Shown: piece by piece, positions 33,528 to 43,700 of the stretch
Layout: each line of letters starts with the position of its first letter
Position numbering within the stretch: position 1 is the stretch's first letter
Source of the DNA: Paenibacillus agaridevorans
Lineage (GTDB): Bacteria > Bacillota > Bacilli > Paenibacillales > Paenibacillaceae
Reading direction: 5' to 3'
Assembly: GCF_003112455.1 (NCBI RefSeq)
Contig: NZ_BDQX01000047.1
Span: forward strand, 1-64,000
DNA: 64,000 bases
Notes under the pieces: model-generated
The model's database searches: none
Told to the model about the DNA's origin: nothing
What the model saw: only the letters and a program-made list of their open reading frames with translations
Position numbers and translations under genes: made by a program

Positions 33528-35159
33528 CTATGAATTGTTCTGTCTATACTCCTGAGGGGGGATCCCCATATTTTTTTTGAAAAACTTAGTAAAATAAGAG
33601 ACATTATAAAATCCGAGCTCAGAGGCCACTTCATGAATCTTGGCGCCCTCCACGCTAAGCAGTTCTTTTGCCCGGGCCAGCTTAAGCAGCTTTATTCTTT
33701 CCGATAAGGAAACGCCTTTCTCCGCATGATAGAGCCGTGACAAATAGGAGGGGCTGAGGTGAAACGTTTTTGCAAGATGGTCAAGTGACGTGTTTTCATG
33801 CAAATGTTTTATGATATAAGCATCCACCTTATCGGTAATTTGCTGTTTCTGATCCTTTTTCTCCCCCTCCGCATAAGAAAATAGCATGTCAGCCAGTCGT
33901 GAGCAATAATCTTCGAAGGCGGACCAGTTGGCATGCATCCCATAGTTGGAAAGAGGTTTTAAATCAAGCTGAATTTCGATGCTGCGGGTAATTTTTCTGG
34001 TGTTCATATACGAAAGGAGCATGACTGATAGGTGGGCGAATATTTCTAGCTGTAACGTGTAATCAATAAAAACCGCTTTTTGTATCACATAAAAAAAGTC
34101 GCTTATCGTACGGTGAAAGGTTGCTTTATCTCCAGTTTCAAGCAGGTTCGTCAGCTGGTTTAAATTTCTTTTAATGTCCTGCGGCAATAACTCCTGCTCG
34201 CTGTACTGCGAGAGCATGCTGTCTGCCTGTTCAACTAAAATGATTCCCTCATCGAGGCCGATGCCACGCTGTATCCACTCGCTCATTTCCTTGTAGGTAT
34301 AATGGATTTGCAGCCAGCCTATGTTTGGTTTGGAGAGTACAAAAGAGACCGGGAGATGCAGGTACTGTCGAATGGACTGTTGGATTTTCTCCAGCAGCTC
34401 ATTAATATACCACTGCAAATGGGTGAGATCTTGGGAGGATCCTGCCTGGATCAACCAAATCACATACCGATCCTCGGTAAATGAAACGATTTGGCAAGTT
34501 TCGCGCAAATATTCTTCGACAATATTATTTATCGCATATTGCAGCTGCAGCTTGTCTTTAAGCCGGTAGTCCTGCGGCCAACGATCTACTCTCCCGATCA
34601 TCATAATGACCTCGTGTTCAAGGTCAAGCGGGATATGCAAGGTTTGTACATATCCAGCAATAGATTCGATAGTGAGATGGTTGTCGTACAACAGATGCTC
34701 AAAAAAATCTTTGTGCAGCAGGTACTGCGCTTTTTGCAGCTGCAGCTCTGTCTGCGTCATAATATCGTGCATGCGCAAATCGGTTTCTATCTCCCCAATG
34801 ACCCTCTGAACCGTTTCTATAATAACTTCATCGTCGATCGGCTTTAACAAATAATCGAAAGCGTTTTCGCGCAAGGCGGTTTGCAAATATTCGTATTCCG
34901 AATAACCGGATAAAAAGATGACCTTGCAACGGCTCCACTGCTGTTTAACATGTTGGATCAGTTCTAGGCCGGACATTCCTGGCATGCGGACATCGGTAAT
35001 CAAAATATCAATCCGATTGTTTTTCATAATTTCCAAACCTGCAATTGCGGAGTTGGCCTTCCAGATGATGAGCTCCAAATGCTCCATTCGGGTCAGCATA
35101 TTATATAAGCTTTCTACAATAACCGGCTCGTCGTCGATCAGCAAAATGTTATTCATCAT
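33528..35159 (-). CDS. YesN-type response regulator, full length
   Basis: 543 residues. Receiver at the N-terminus (DDEP, D56 in LITDVRMPGMSG, LKPI), a long middle region of about 300 residues, and AraC helix-turn-helix units at the C-terminus (DHLAKTFHLSPSYLSRLYH; EVASELGFYNVSYFTKFFKK; IPPQEYRQNN). It starts inside the end of the kinase gene (11-bp overlap). It probably activates the divergent importer and hydrolase operon at 37074 to 51619. Confidence 0.94.
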   Translation of the reverse strand: MMNNILLIDDEPVIVESLYNMLTRMEHLELIIWKANSAIAGLEIMKNNRIDILITDVRMPGMSGLELIQHVKQQWSRCKVIFLSGYSEYEYLQTALRENAFDYLLKPIDDEVIIETVQRVIGEIETDLRMHDIMTQTELQLQKAQYLLHKDFFEHLLYDNHLTIESIAGYVQTLHIPLDLEHEVIMMIGRVDRWPQDYRLKDKLQLQYAINNIVEEYLRETCQIVSFTEDRYVIWLIQAGSSQDLTHLQWYINELLEKIQQSIRQYLHLPVSFVLSKPNIGWLQIHYTYKEMSEWIQRGIGLDEGIILVEQADSMLSQYSEQELLPQDIKRNLNQLTNLLETGDKATFHRTISDFFYVIQKAVFIDYTLQLEIFAHLSVMLLSYMNTRKITRSIEIQLDLKPLSNYGMHANWSAFEDYCSRLADMLFSYAEGEKKDQKQQITDKVDAYIIKHLHENTSLDHLAKTFHLSPSYLSRLYHAEKGVSLSERIKLLKLARAKELLSVEGAKIHEVASELGFYNVSYFTKFFKKNMGIPPQEYRQNNS

Positions 35160-36876
35160 CCTTCTCTCCTTCAGTTATAATCGTCAGGGTTGCTGTAAGT
35201 CCGCCAAAATGATTCGTTTGCAGATGGATGCCGCTGCTTTTTCCATAGCGCAGCTGCAGGCGGCGGTGTACGTTCCACAAAGCATGATCTCCGAATTCTT
35301 CTTCCAAAACGCTATTACTTTCCCACTTCTGAAGCTGCTCGGGCGAAACGCCTTTGCCGTTATCTTCTATTTCGATAGTTAGACGGTTGACCGCTGTAAT
35401 GATGCGTACATGAACCATTCCGTTTTGATGCATATCTTCAAGTCCATGAACGATTGCATTTTCCAAAAACGGCTGGATGATTAGACGGGGGACTTCCCAC
35501 TCGTTTATAGAGCCATATTCGGTGAAATGAAAAGCAATACGATCACCGAATCTGATCTGCTGGATAAACGTGTACACTTTAGCATGCTGAAGCTCTTTCT
35601 CCAGAGAAATGAAATCCGCTTTGTTCTGCGTAATAAATTTGAAGTAATCACCTAGATGCCTGGACATCGCAGACACGCCCTCGAAGTCTTCATCTTGTGC
35701 CATTCTATACAAAATGTACAGACTATTATACAAAAAATGGGGATTCACTTGCGATTGCAGCTGCTTTAGCTCCGCTTTCTGGCTGCGAATCGTTTGTTCG
35801 TACACTTGCTGAACAAGGATTTGCAATTGGGCGGTCATCTGATTAAATTGCTGGTATAAATAATAAAATTCATCTTTATTACGATGCTGAAGATTGATAT
35901 TAAACTGGCCGATTTCCACCAATTTAAATGCTTTCATTAATTTGCGCAGCGGCTTATGTAGAAATCGAAGCAATAACAGGGAGACGATGAGAACAACAAG
36001 GATGGCAATCGCGTAGAGCACGGTCAACCATATCTTAAACGAATAGACGGGCTGCAGCATCTGGCCTTCTTCTACAACGGTTACAAAGGACCAATTGCTA
36101 AATGTAAATGGTTTCGTGAAACGAAGATAGCTTTTGTTGTCTATCTGAAAAGAAGTCTCTTTTATGGAAGCGGTTTGTTTAATAAATTGCATTGTTTCTG
36201 CATTAGCATCAACCGAAGGAATAATAAAAGAAGAGTCCTCTTCGTTGCTCAGGATATAAGATGTGCCATTTCCTTTCGCTTTAGGATCAGCCAACTCTTT
36301 ACTAATATTAGGAACAGACAATTCGATCACGACAAAAAATAAACCGTTACTGAGATGAGGAAATCCCATAGGGGAATAGATTCGACCATCCAAAACAACT
36401 AATTCTGAACCTGAGGTTTTATTTGTTAGAAGATCGTTTAGCTCCTGAGGCGTCAATTCCGTCTGACCCGTAAGGGAGGATAAGCGCCTCTGGATGTTCG
36501 GCATAATAATATAGGCCTCTTTAATATATCTACTCGATACGGAAAGGGTATACAGCTTGGAATGAAGATCATTAATCGTTTTCGTTTGTTCGTAGGGTGT
36601 CAGCGTATCGAAGCGTATGCTAATTGCTTGGAGGTCGGGATCTTTAAGGAAATCCTCCTGCAGTTGAAACGCTCGTTTTAATTCCGAATCCATCGAGGAT
36701 ACAAAAAAATCGGACTTCTGCTCCATCAGAACGAGGAGCTGCTGGCGAATGATATCGACTCCGGATTTGTTCATCAGGGAGCTTATTAAAAAAACAGGAA
36801 TAAATACAACAAGAAAGGTTGCCAGCAGCTTTAGAAATATGCCGTAGCGGAATGGAAATAGCGTAGATAGCTTCAA
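35149..36876 (-). CDS. YesM-type sensor histidine kinase
   Basis: 575 residues. TM1 near 12-32, extracellular dCache domain about 40-285, TM2 near 290-312 (LTVLYAIAILVVLIVSLLLL), HAMP-like segment (FLHKPLRKLMKAFKLVEIGQ), LytS-type kinase with H380 in SQVNPHFLYNSLYIL, N box FLENAIVHGLED. Same architecture as the kinase at 27156, but clearly diverged in the sensor part, so it senses another ligand. Divergent from the binding-protein gene at 37074. Confidence 0.94.
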   Translation of the reverse strand: MKLSTLFPFRYGIFLKLLATFLVVFIPVFLISSLMNKSGVDIIRQQLLVLMEQKSDFFVSSMDSELKRAFQLQEDFLKDPDLQAISIRFDTLTPYEQTKTINDLHSKLYTLSVSSRYIKEAYIIMPNIQRRLSSLTGQTELTPQELNDLLTNKTSGSELVVLDGRIYSPMGFPHLSNGLFFVVIELSVPNISKELADPKAKGNGTSYILSNEEDSSFIIPSVDANAETMQFIKQTASIKETSFQIDNKSYLRFTKPFTFSNWSFVTVVEEGQMLQPVYSFKIWLTVLYAIAILVVLIVSLLLLRFLHKPLRKLMKAFKLVEIGQFNINLQHRNKDEFYYLYQQFNQMTAQLQILVQQVYEQTIRSQKAELKQLQSQVNPHFLYNSLYILYRMAQDEDFEGVSAMSRHLGDYFKFITQNKADFISLEKELQHAKVYTFIQQIRFGDRIAFHFTEYGSINEWEVPRLIIQPFLENAIVHGLEDMHQNGMVHVRIITAVNRLTIEIEDNGKGVSPEQLQKWESNSVLEEEFGDHALWNVHRRLQLRYGKSSGIHLQTNHFGGLTATLTIITEGEKDDE

Positions 36877-37073
36877 AATAACCGGACCACCTCCAATTGA
36901 AATTCATCATACTTTGAAAAATATAAAAGAGCAAATAGAAAGTGAAAGAGAGAAATAGAGAACAATAGAGTGCAAGGCATGACAAGGATTCTCCCTTGTT
37001 GACGACTAAGTTCTCGCTTAAAGTTAATACATACACTCGAGTGTAATTCATTGTCGATCAGGGGGAGTTCCTT
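36877..37073. promoter_or_regulatory. Divergent control region with perfect palindrome
   Basis: A 197-bp gap between the kinase gene (leftward) and the binding-protein gene (rightward). TACACTCGAGTGTA at 37032-37045 is a perfect 14-bp palindrome 29 bp before the TTG start. ACAAGG/CCTTGT at about 36979-36996 is a smaller inverted repeat. TTGACG followed by TTAATA further on is a possible, poorly spaced promoter. The ACATA element of the other importer is absent, which fits separate control. Confidence 0.6.
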
Positions 37074-38786
37074 TTGAAAAAACGAATGGGCAAGGTTCGG
37101 ATTATGGTTTTGATTGTGGCATTAGCCATGGTATCCATCCTTAGTGCGTGCAGCAAAGAGAATACGAGTGAGCCGAATACATCTAATGGAGCGAAGGCGA
37201 CAAATTCGCAGCCTGCAACTGAATCTGCTTCCGAAACGACAAATGCAGAAAGTGAAACGGTTGATCCATTAGGCAAGTTTGATCCGCCTATCGAAGTCAA
37301 GATCGGCAGAACGGCTGATGGCTTCAAGTTTGAAGCTGGCGAGTCGATTGATAAAAATAGAGTTTACGATTTTTACGAAAGCGATTTAGGCGTGAAGTTA
37401 ATTAACGAATGGATTGTGCCCGGCGATCAATATGCAGCGAAGTCCAATGTAGCTATATCATCCGGTAATATACCAGACGTGTTTATGGTTGATGGTATTC
37501 AGCTTAGAAATTTGGTTGAGGCTGGCATGATCGAGGATCTGACGGAAGTATATGAGAAATATGTAAGCGAAGACACGAAAAAAACAGTCGACGAAGATGG
37601 CGGCTATGCCGTAAATGCAGCCACGATAGATGGAAAAATGTATGCGTTTCCTGCGGTTACGCAAGGCTTCTGGACTTCGAACATGTTGTGGCTTCGTCAG
37701 GACTGGTTGGATAAGCTTGGCCTAACGCCGCCAAAGACGATGGATGAACTCGTCCACATTGCTTCGGAGTTTGTAAAGAACAAGCCTGACGGGGTGGACA
37801 CTTATGGACTAGGCGTGTCCAAGGAACTGTCTCAATTTGTTGTTAATGGTTTTTTTAATGGCTATCATTCTTATCCATTTCAGTGGGTAACGGACAGTGA
37901 CGGCAAGATTGTTTATGGCGGCATTCAGCCGGAAACAAAAACAGCCGTACTGGCACTAGCCGATATGTACAAAGCGGGACTTATTGATAAGGAATTCGGC
38001 GTGAAGGACGCGGCTAAAACGAGGGAGGCTGTTATTGCCGGGAAGCTCGGTATGGTATACAGCAGCTTTGGTTATGCATTCAGCAATATTAAGGATTTGT
38101 ATGTTAATAATCCCGATGCCGTGTTACGTGCTTATCCAATGCCATCTGCGGATGGTGCGCCCGCCAAAGCCTATGTCGGACCTACTGCGGGTTCATTCTG
38201 GGTAGTAAAGAAAGGGTTTAAAAATCCGGAAGTCGTTATTAAATTAGCTAACTTCTTTACGGAACATTGGATGGTAAATCCAAAGTCCGATTATGGAACG
38301 GGCAAAGATAGCGGAATTATGTATTGGCAGTATTCGATTTTGCAATTTAACTCGCCACTGCTGCAGGTTAATGAGCATCGCAGAGTTAAAGCCTCCTTTT
38401 TGGCCAACGAACCTTTTGATAAATATCCAAACACATCCAACGAATATTTTTACCTAAAAGGGATGTACGATTATGCGAAAAACCCTAAAGATAATAAAAA
38501 TGCTGATGTTCAAAATGGATGGATGTACAATACGACATTCGGAACACCGAATAGCGGAGCCGAAGTGCTGGATTATTACTTTACCAATAATCAAACCATG
38601 ACAACACCATTAAAAATTGCTTCTACACCAACCATGTCGCAGAAAATGCCGACATTAACCAAGATGGAGGAAGTTTTTTATACCAAGGTTATCCTTGGTG
38701 AAGCGGGAGCCGATGATTTCGATAAGTTTGTGGCGGATTGGAAAAAGCAAGGCGGAGATGAGATTACCGCGGAGTTAAATAATTAG
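37074..38786 (+). CDS. ABC importer solute-binding lipoprotein (Lpl family), second system
   Basis: 570 residues from a TTG at 37074 with GGGGGAG upstream. Lipobox ILSAC (cysteine near residue 24) and an Asn/Thr/Glu-rich tether precede a large binding-protein body (DVFMVDGIQLRNLVEAGMIE; AFPAVTQGFWTSNMLWLRQD). It shares the fold but little local sequence with the binding protein at 29787, so the ligands differ. First gene of the second importer operon. Confidence 0.94.
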   Translation: MKKRMGKVRIMVLIVALAMVSILSACSKENTSEPNTSNGAKATNSQPATESASETTNAESETVDPLGKFDPPIEVKIGRTADGFKFEAGESIDKNRVYDFYESDLGVKLINEWIVPGDQYAAKSNVAISSGNIPDVFMVDGIQLRNLVEAGMIEDLTEVYEKYVSEDTKKTVDEDGGYAVNAATIDGKMYAFPAVTQGFWTSNMLWLRQDWLDKLGLTPPKTMDELVHIASEFVKNKPDGVDTYGLGVSKELSQFVVNGFFNGYHSYPFQWVTDSDGKIVYGGIQPETKTAVLALADMYKAGLIDKEFGVKDAAKTREAVIAGKLGMVYSSFGYAFSNIKDLYVNNPDAVLRAYPMPSADGAPAKAYVGPTAGSFWVVKKGFKNPEVVIKLANFFTEHWMVNPKSDYGTGKDSGIMYWQYSILQFNSPLLQVNEHRRVKASFLANEPFDKYPNTSNEYFYLKGMYDYAKNPKDNKNADVQNGWMYNTTFGTPNSGAEVLDYYFTNNQTMTTPLKIASTPTMSQKMPTLTKMEEVFYTKVILGEAGADDFDKFVADWKKQGGDEITAELNN

Positions 38787-38794
38787 ATTTTCCT

Positions 38795-38824
38795 GAGAGA
38801 CAACGGGATTACCGGCTGTCTCTC
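38795..38824 (+). other. Intercistronic stem-loop between binding protein and permease
   Basis: GAGAGACA pairs with TGTCTCTC around a loop that itself contains CGG/CCG. There is no T-run. Same position and presumably same role as the hairpin at 31542: protecting the binding-protein message. Confidence 0.7.
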
Positions 38825-38869
38825 CCCTCTCCCTTTCTAATCGAATGGGCATTTAGGAGGTAAAGTAAG

Positions 38870-39769
38870 GTGAACTCAAAACGATGGAGTAAAAACTTGC
38901 AGCTTCATATCATGTTAATTCCGGCTACTCTGTTTGCAATTCTATTTTCTTATGTTCCCATCACGGGCATTGTTATTGCGTTTCAAAGATTTATCCCAAA
39001 TCGGGGCTTTTTTAAATCGACCTGGGTCGGGCTAGATAACTTTATCTATATGCTCAATATGCCGGATATTTATCAAGTCCTCTATAATACAGTGTTTATT
39101 GCACTCATGAAGATCATTGCAGGCCTAATTGTTCCGATAGTGGTAGCGCTTTTGCTTAATGAAATGAAGAAAAAAGTGCTGGTACGATCCGTGCAGACGA
39201 TGATCTACCTGCCGCATTTCCTTTCGTGGGTCATTCTCGGGGGTATCTTAATCGATATTCTTTCTGTGGAAAATGGCATTATTAACAAAGTGATGCAAGG
39301 GGTTGGTCTCCCTTCCGTTTTTTTTCTGGGAGATAATAGCTGGTTTCCTTTCACGTTAGTGATTACAGATGTTTGGAAGGAGTTTGGGTTTGCCACTATC
39401 ATTTATATGGCTGCGCTAACTTCCATCGACCCGACGATTTATGAGGCTGCTATTATCGATGGCGCGAATCGTTGGAAGCAGACGTTTCATGTTACTTTGC
39501 CAGGCATTACCCCGATTATTATTTTGCTTGGCGTATTAAGTATGGGCAATGTCTTGAATGCGGGATTCGAGCAAGTATTTATGCTTTATAGTCCATCCGT
39601 ATATGAATCCGGCGATATTATCGATACGCTGCTGTACCGGGTTGGTTTTGTGGATGCACAGTTTGGTGTCGCAACAGCAGTGGGGTTGTTTAAATCCGTC
39701 ATCGCTGCATTGTTGATAGGAACTTCTTACTGGCTTGCTTATCGTCTGGCGGGATACAGAATATTTTGA
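38870..39769 (+). CDS. ABC sugar permease, LplB type, second system
   Basis: 299 residues from a GTG at 38870 with TAGGAGG 9 bp upstream. Six membrane helices; EAA loop YEAAIIDGANRWKQTFHVTL; first-helix block MLIPATLFAILFSYVPITGI. Partner of the next gene. Confidence 0.94.
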   Translation: MNSKRWSKNLQLHIMLIPATLFAILFSYVPITGIVIAFQRFIPNRGFFKSTWVGLDNFIYMLNMPDIYQVLYNTVFIALMKIIAGLIVPIVVALLLNEMKKKVLVRSVQTMIYLPHFLSWVILGGILIDILSVENGIINKVMQGVGLPSVFFLGDNSWFPFTLVITDVWKEFGFATIIYMAALTSIDPTIYEAAIIDGANRWKQTFHVTLPGITPIIILLGVLSMGNVLNAGFEQVFMLYSPSVYESGDIIDTLLYRVGFVDAQFGVATAVGLFKSVIAALLIGTSYWLAYRLAGYRIF

Positions 39770-39785
39770 TAGATGAGGGTTGTCG

Positions 39786-40661
39786 ATGGGATCGAAAAAA
39801 AGTTCGCAGCAGCTAGCAACCATTGTCATTAGTATAGCCATGCTTGTGTTAGGCATTGTGTGTTTGCTTCCTGTTATTCATATCATCGCATTTTCATTAA
39901 GCAGTCCTGCTGCTGCAAATTCGGGGAAAGTACTCTTGTGGCCGATCGAGTTCAGCTTGGATGCTTATACGTATATTATGGATGAACCGAAATTCGGCAA
40001 ATCATTTTTGGTGTCTCTGGAGAGAGTGGGCTTAGGTTTATCCATCAGTTGTTTGTTGACGCTGCTGACCGCTTATCCTCTTTCCAAAGAATCTGCCCGA
40101 TTTCGTTCACGGACGTTTTATGTTTGGTTTTTTGTTACGACCATGCTATTTAGCGGAGGCCTTATTCCAACGTACATGGTGGTTCGCGCATATGGTTTGC
40201 TGGATACGATATGGGCGCTTGTGCTTCCAGGCGCCGTACAAGTTTTTAACATTACGCTTATGTTGAATTTTTTTCGAGGGCTCCCCAAAGAGTTGGATGA
40301 ATCGGCGTTTGTCGACGGAGCGGGTCATTGGACGATTTTGTTCCGCATTAGCCTGCCGTTGTCGCTTCCTTCACTGGCAACCATAGCCTTATTTACGATG
40401 GTCGGTCATTGGAACGCCTGGTTTGATGGGTTGATCTATATGAACAGGCCGGAGCATTATCCGCTGCAGACGTATTTGCAAACGATAGTGACGAATCCCG
40501 ATATGAGTAGAATTACGAACTTTGCAGAATTAAAGAACATTTCTACACGAACGGTCAAAACAGCGCAAATTATCGTAGCCATGCTTCCTATTATTGTTGT
40601 CTATCCATTTTTGCAAAGATTTTTTGTAAAAGGAATTGTACTAGGGAGTGTTAAGGGATAG
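39786..40661 (+). CDS. ABC sugar permease, YtcP type, second system
   Basis: 291 residues from the ATG at 39786 (GAGGG upstream; an in-frame TTG at 39780 is less likely). EAA loop LDESAFVDGAGHWTILFRI, with an S in place of the second A. C-terminus VYPFLQRFFVKGIVLGSVKG is the family hallmark. No terminator follows, so reading into the surface-hydrolase genes is possible. Confidence 0.94.
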   Translation: MGSKKSSQQLATIVISIAMLVLGIVCLLPVIHIIAFSLSSPAAANSGKVLLWPIEFSLDAYTYIMDEPKFGKSFLVSLERVGLGLSISCLLTLLTAYPLSKESARFRSRTFYVWFFVTTMLFSGGLIPTYMVVRAYGLLDTIWALVLPGAVQVFNITLMLNFFRGLPKELDESAFVDGAGHWTILFRISLPLSLPSLATIALFTMVGHWNAWFDGLIYMNRPEHYPLQTYLQTIVTNPDMSRITNFAELKNISTRTVKTAQIIVAMLPIIVVYPFLQRFFVKGIVLGSVKG

Positions 40662-40680
40662 CAATCAATCACCGTTGTAA

Positions 40681-40694
40681 TGTAAGCGTATTCA
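40681..40694 (+). promoter_or_regulatory. cre/LacI-type operator
   Basis: TGTAAGCGTATTCA matches the CcpA consensus TGWAARCGYTWNCW at 13 of 14 positions and is related to the TGTAAGCGCTT boxes at 21046 and 29739. It lies 34 bp before the start of the surface protein gene, suggesting an internal promoter with carbon-catabolite or LacI-type control. Confidence 0.6.
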
Positions 40695-40727
40695 AAATTG
40701 TGGATAATCCGATATGGGAGGTTTATC

Positions 40728-43700
40728 ATGACTTTGAGAAGCAGAGGTAAAAAAGGTTTTGTTCTATTTATTATGTTTTGTCTCTTATGTTCCACACTAA
40801 GCTTTTCAATAAACAGCGTATATGGTGAAACGGCTAAGCCAATCGACAGTATTGCTTCATCCACTGCTCTTTTTCCCGATTTGGAGAACCATTGGGCAGG
40901 GGAGCCATTAAAGAAATGGGCTGCTGCCGGTTTGATCGAAGGTTATCCTGACGGTACATTCCAACCGGATCGTACGGTCAAGCGGGGGGAAGCATTCGCG
41001 CTCATTAATCGATCCTTTGGGCTTAACGAACAAATGCCAATCGATTTCTCCGATCTAGCCGCCTCCGATTGGGAATATAAAGATGTGGCTAAAGCGATGA
41101 TGGCTGGTTACGTCAAAGGTTTTGCCAATGGCACAATAGGAGTTAAGAAACCGCTCAGCAGGCAAGAAGCGGCAGTTATTATTACTCGATTATTGGGATT
41201 AGATACAAATGGAGACAGCGTTGCTGCGAACGTTTTTACGGATGAAAAGCTGATATCGCAGTGGAGCAAAGGAGCTGTTGCAGCTGTTACAACTGCACAA
41301 TTAATGAAGGGATACGCCGATGGAAGCTTTAAACCGGAAAACTTCATTACACGTGCCGAGCTTGTAGTCCTTTTGGATCGTGCGCTAAGCTTGAAAACTC
41401 CGACTGAATACAATCAATCGGGTACATATGGACCCGCTGATAGCGTTCGGACGATTGATGGCAATGTGGTTGTCAATGTTGCTGGTGTAACGCTGCAAAA
41501 TATGAAGATCACTGGAGATTTATTGTTAGCCGAAGGTATCGGAGAAGGTGATGTTTTCCTTAACAATGTAACGGTTCTAGGTACGACGATCGTTAAGGGC
41601 GGAGGAAGTAACAGCATACACATGGATAACAGTGTTATGTTTACTGTTATTGTAGATCGAGCAGCCGGAACGGTGCGGATTGTTGTAACGGGAACGACGA
41701 CGATAACCGAACTGACGGTTAAGTCCCCCGTTATTTTAGAAGTAGGTGAAGAAGCGAAGATCATCACAATGCTGCTGGATGCAATGGCTAAGGTAATGGG
41801 ATTGGGAGTCATCGAGAAGGCGACATTAAACGTAAAAGCGAAAGGGACAACTTTCGAGACACGACCGCTGGTGCTGGTAGATCTGGCAAACCAATCTCAG
41901 GGTCAAACGGGCCCATCGGTTACACCTGGGCCAACGACACCCGGGCCCGAAATTGGAAGCAATCTCATTGTCGATAATGGCATGGCCAAGGCACAGATTA
42001 TTATTGATGTAGATGCAAGCCAACGAACAGTTGAGGCCGCTAACACCTTAAAAAATTATATACAGAAATCCACTGGCGCTGCGCTGCCGCTAGTAACTTT
42101 GGATCCATTGACGGAACCGCCAAACGGCGATACAACATATATTTACATCGGAGTAAGCCGGACAGAAGATCAGGCAAAACACCAAGATTTGCTTGAAGAA
42201 ATGAACGTTCATGGATTTATTATCGATTCGCAAGTGAATCATATTACGATTAAAGGAGCTACGGATTGGGGAACCGAATTTGGCGTTAACGAGTTCCTTG
42301 AGCGGTTTCTGGGGATACGTTGGCTGCTTCCGGGACCGGATGGCGAGGATGTACCGCCGCATAGCACAGTTGCTATACCGCGTGAATTGATTCAGGAGGA
42401 GCCTGCTACGATATCGCGTTCATTCTTCTTTCTTAATACTCCTGCCACTGCAGAATGGGGACGGCGCAACGGAATTCACGATAATATTCAATTCCATCAT
42501 AACCTGGCTGTTCTGTTTGACCCGGTCGTATTTCAAGATCACCCGGAGTATTATGTGGATGGAGTTGTTCCGACGCATCCTTACGAATGGCAACCATGCT
42601 TGAATGACACAACCGCTGCAGTCGCGATTCAACGCATTAAACAATATTTCGATGAAAATCCGGATGTCGGCTCCTATTCTCTAGGGATAAATGACAGTAC
42701 CAGGTTTTGTGCAGAAGATATCGCGCGCGCGAACGGGGAAATCAATTCAACGGGTTCCTTGCATTTGTCGGATGTTTATTACCCATGGGTGAATCAAGTT
42801 GTTGAAGGCGTCTTGGCAGATGAGCAATATAAAGATAAATATTTTGGATTGCTGGCCTATTGGACGATGTACGATCCGCCAAGTGAGCCGTTGCACCCCC
42901 ATGTGGTCCCTTATATTACGGAGGATCGGATGACTTGGGAAGATGAGAGCGTTGCTGATGAAGGGAAACTGAACATTGAGGGTTGGACGCAAGTGGCGAC
43001 CAATATTGGCTGGTATGAGTATTTGTATGGTTCTCCGTATAATGTGCCGCGTGTATACATGCAGAGGATGGCGGACAATTACAAGTATGCGCAAGATCAA
43101 GGCGTTATCGGTCATGTTGCGGAATTGTTTCCGAATTTCGGCGAGGGACCAAAGCCATGGGTTTCGGCCAAGCTGCAGTGGAATGCAGACCAAGATGTCG
43201 ATGATTTGCTGGACGAATGGTACACACATGCGGTTGGCCCAGATGCGGCAGTAGATCTGAAAGCCTATTACGAGCTATGGGAACATTTTTGGACGGTACG
43301 TGTTCAAGATTCGGATTGGTATCAGAGATGGTTTAATTCGGATGAGCGTTATTATTTGAGATTCGATCAACCTGATTATTTGGAAGCCGTGACGAAGGAA
43401 GACATAACGGTAAGCAGGAACCTGATGGAGCAAGTAGTGGCTAAGGCTCAGACTTCGGGGCAGAAGGCGCGTGCCAAAAAACTGATGCGAGCTTTTGAGT
43501 TTTACGAAGCTTCTGCACTCAGTTATCCAAGAACCACTCCTGTTGATGCGCCGACAAATAATACCGAAGCGCTTGAGATGCTCGAGGACATTAAGATCAG
43601 TTTCAAGATGGTAAAGAAGCGGTTTAATTTGCCGACCCAGTTTGAGGGTGACCCCATTTTACACATTCCGCAAGCCCCACCGCATAGAGGCGGAACTTGG

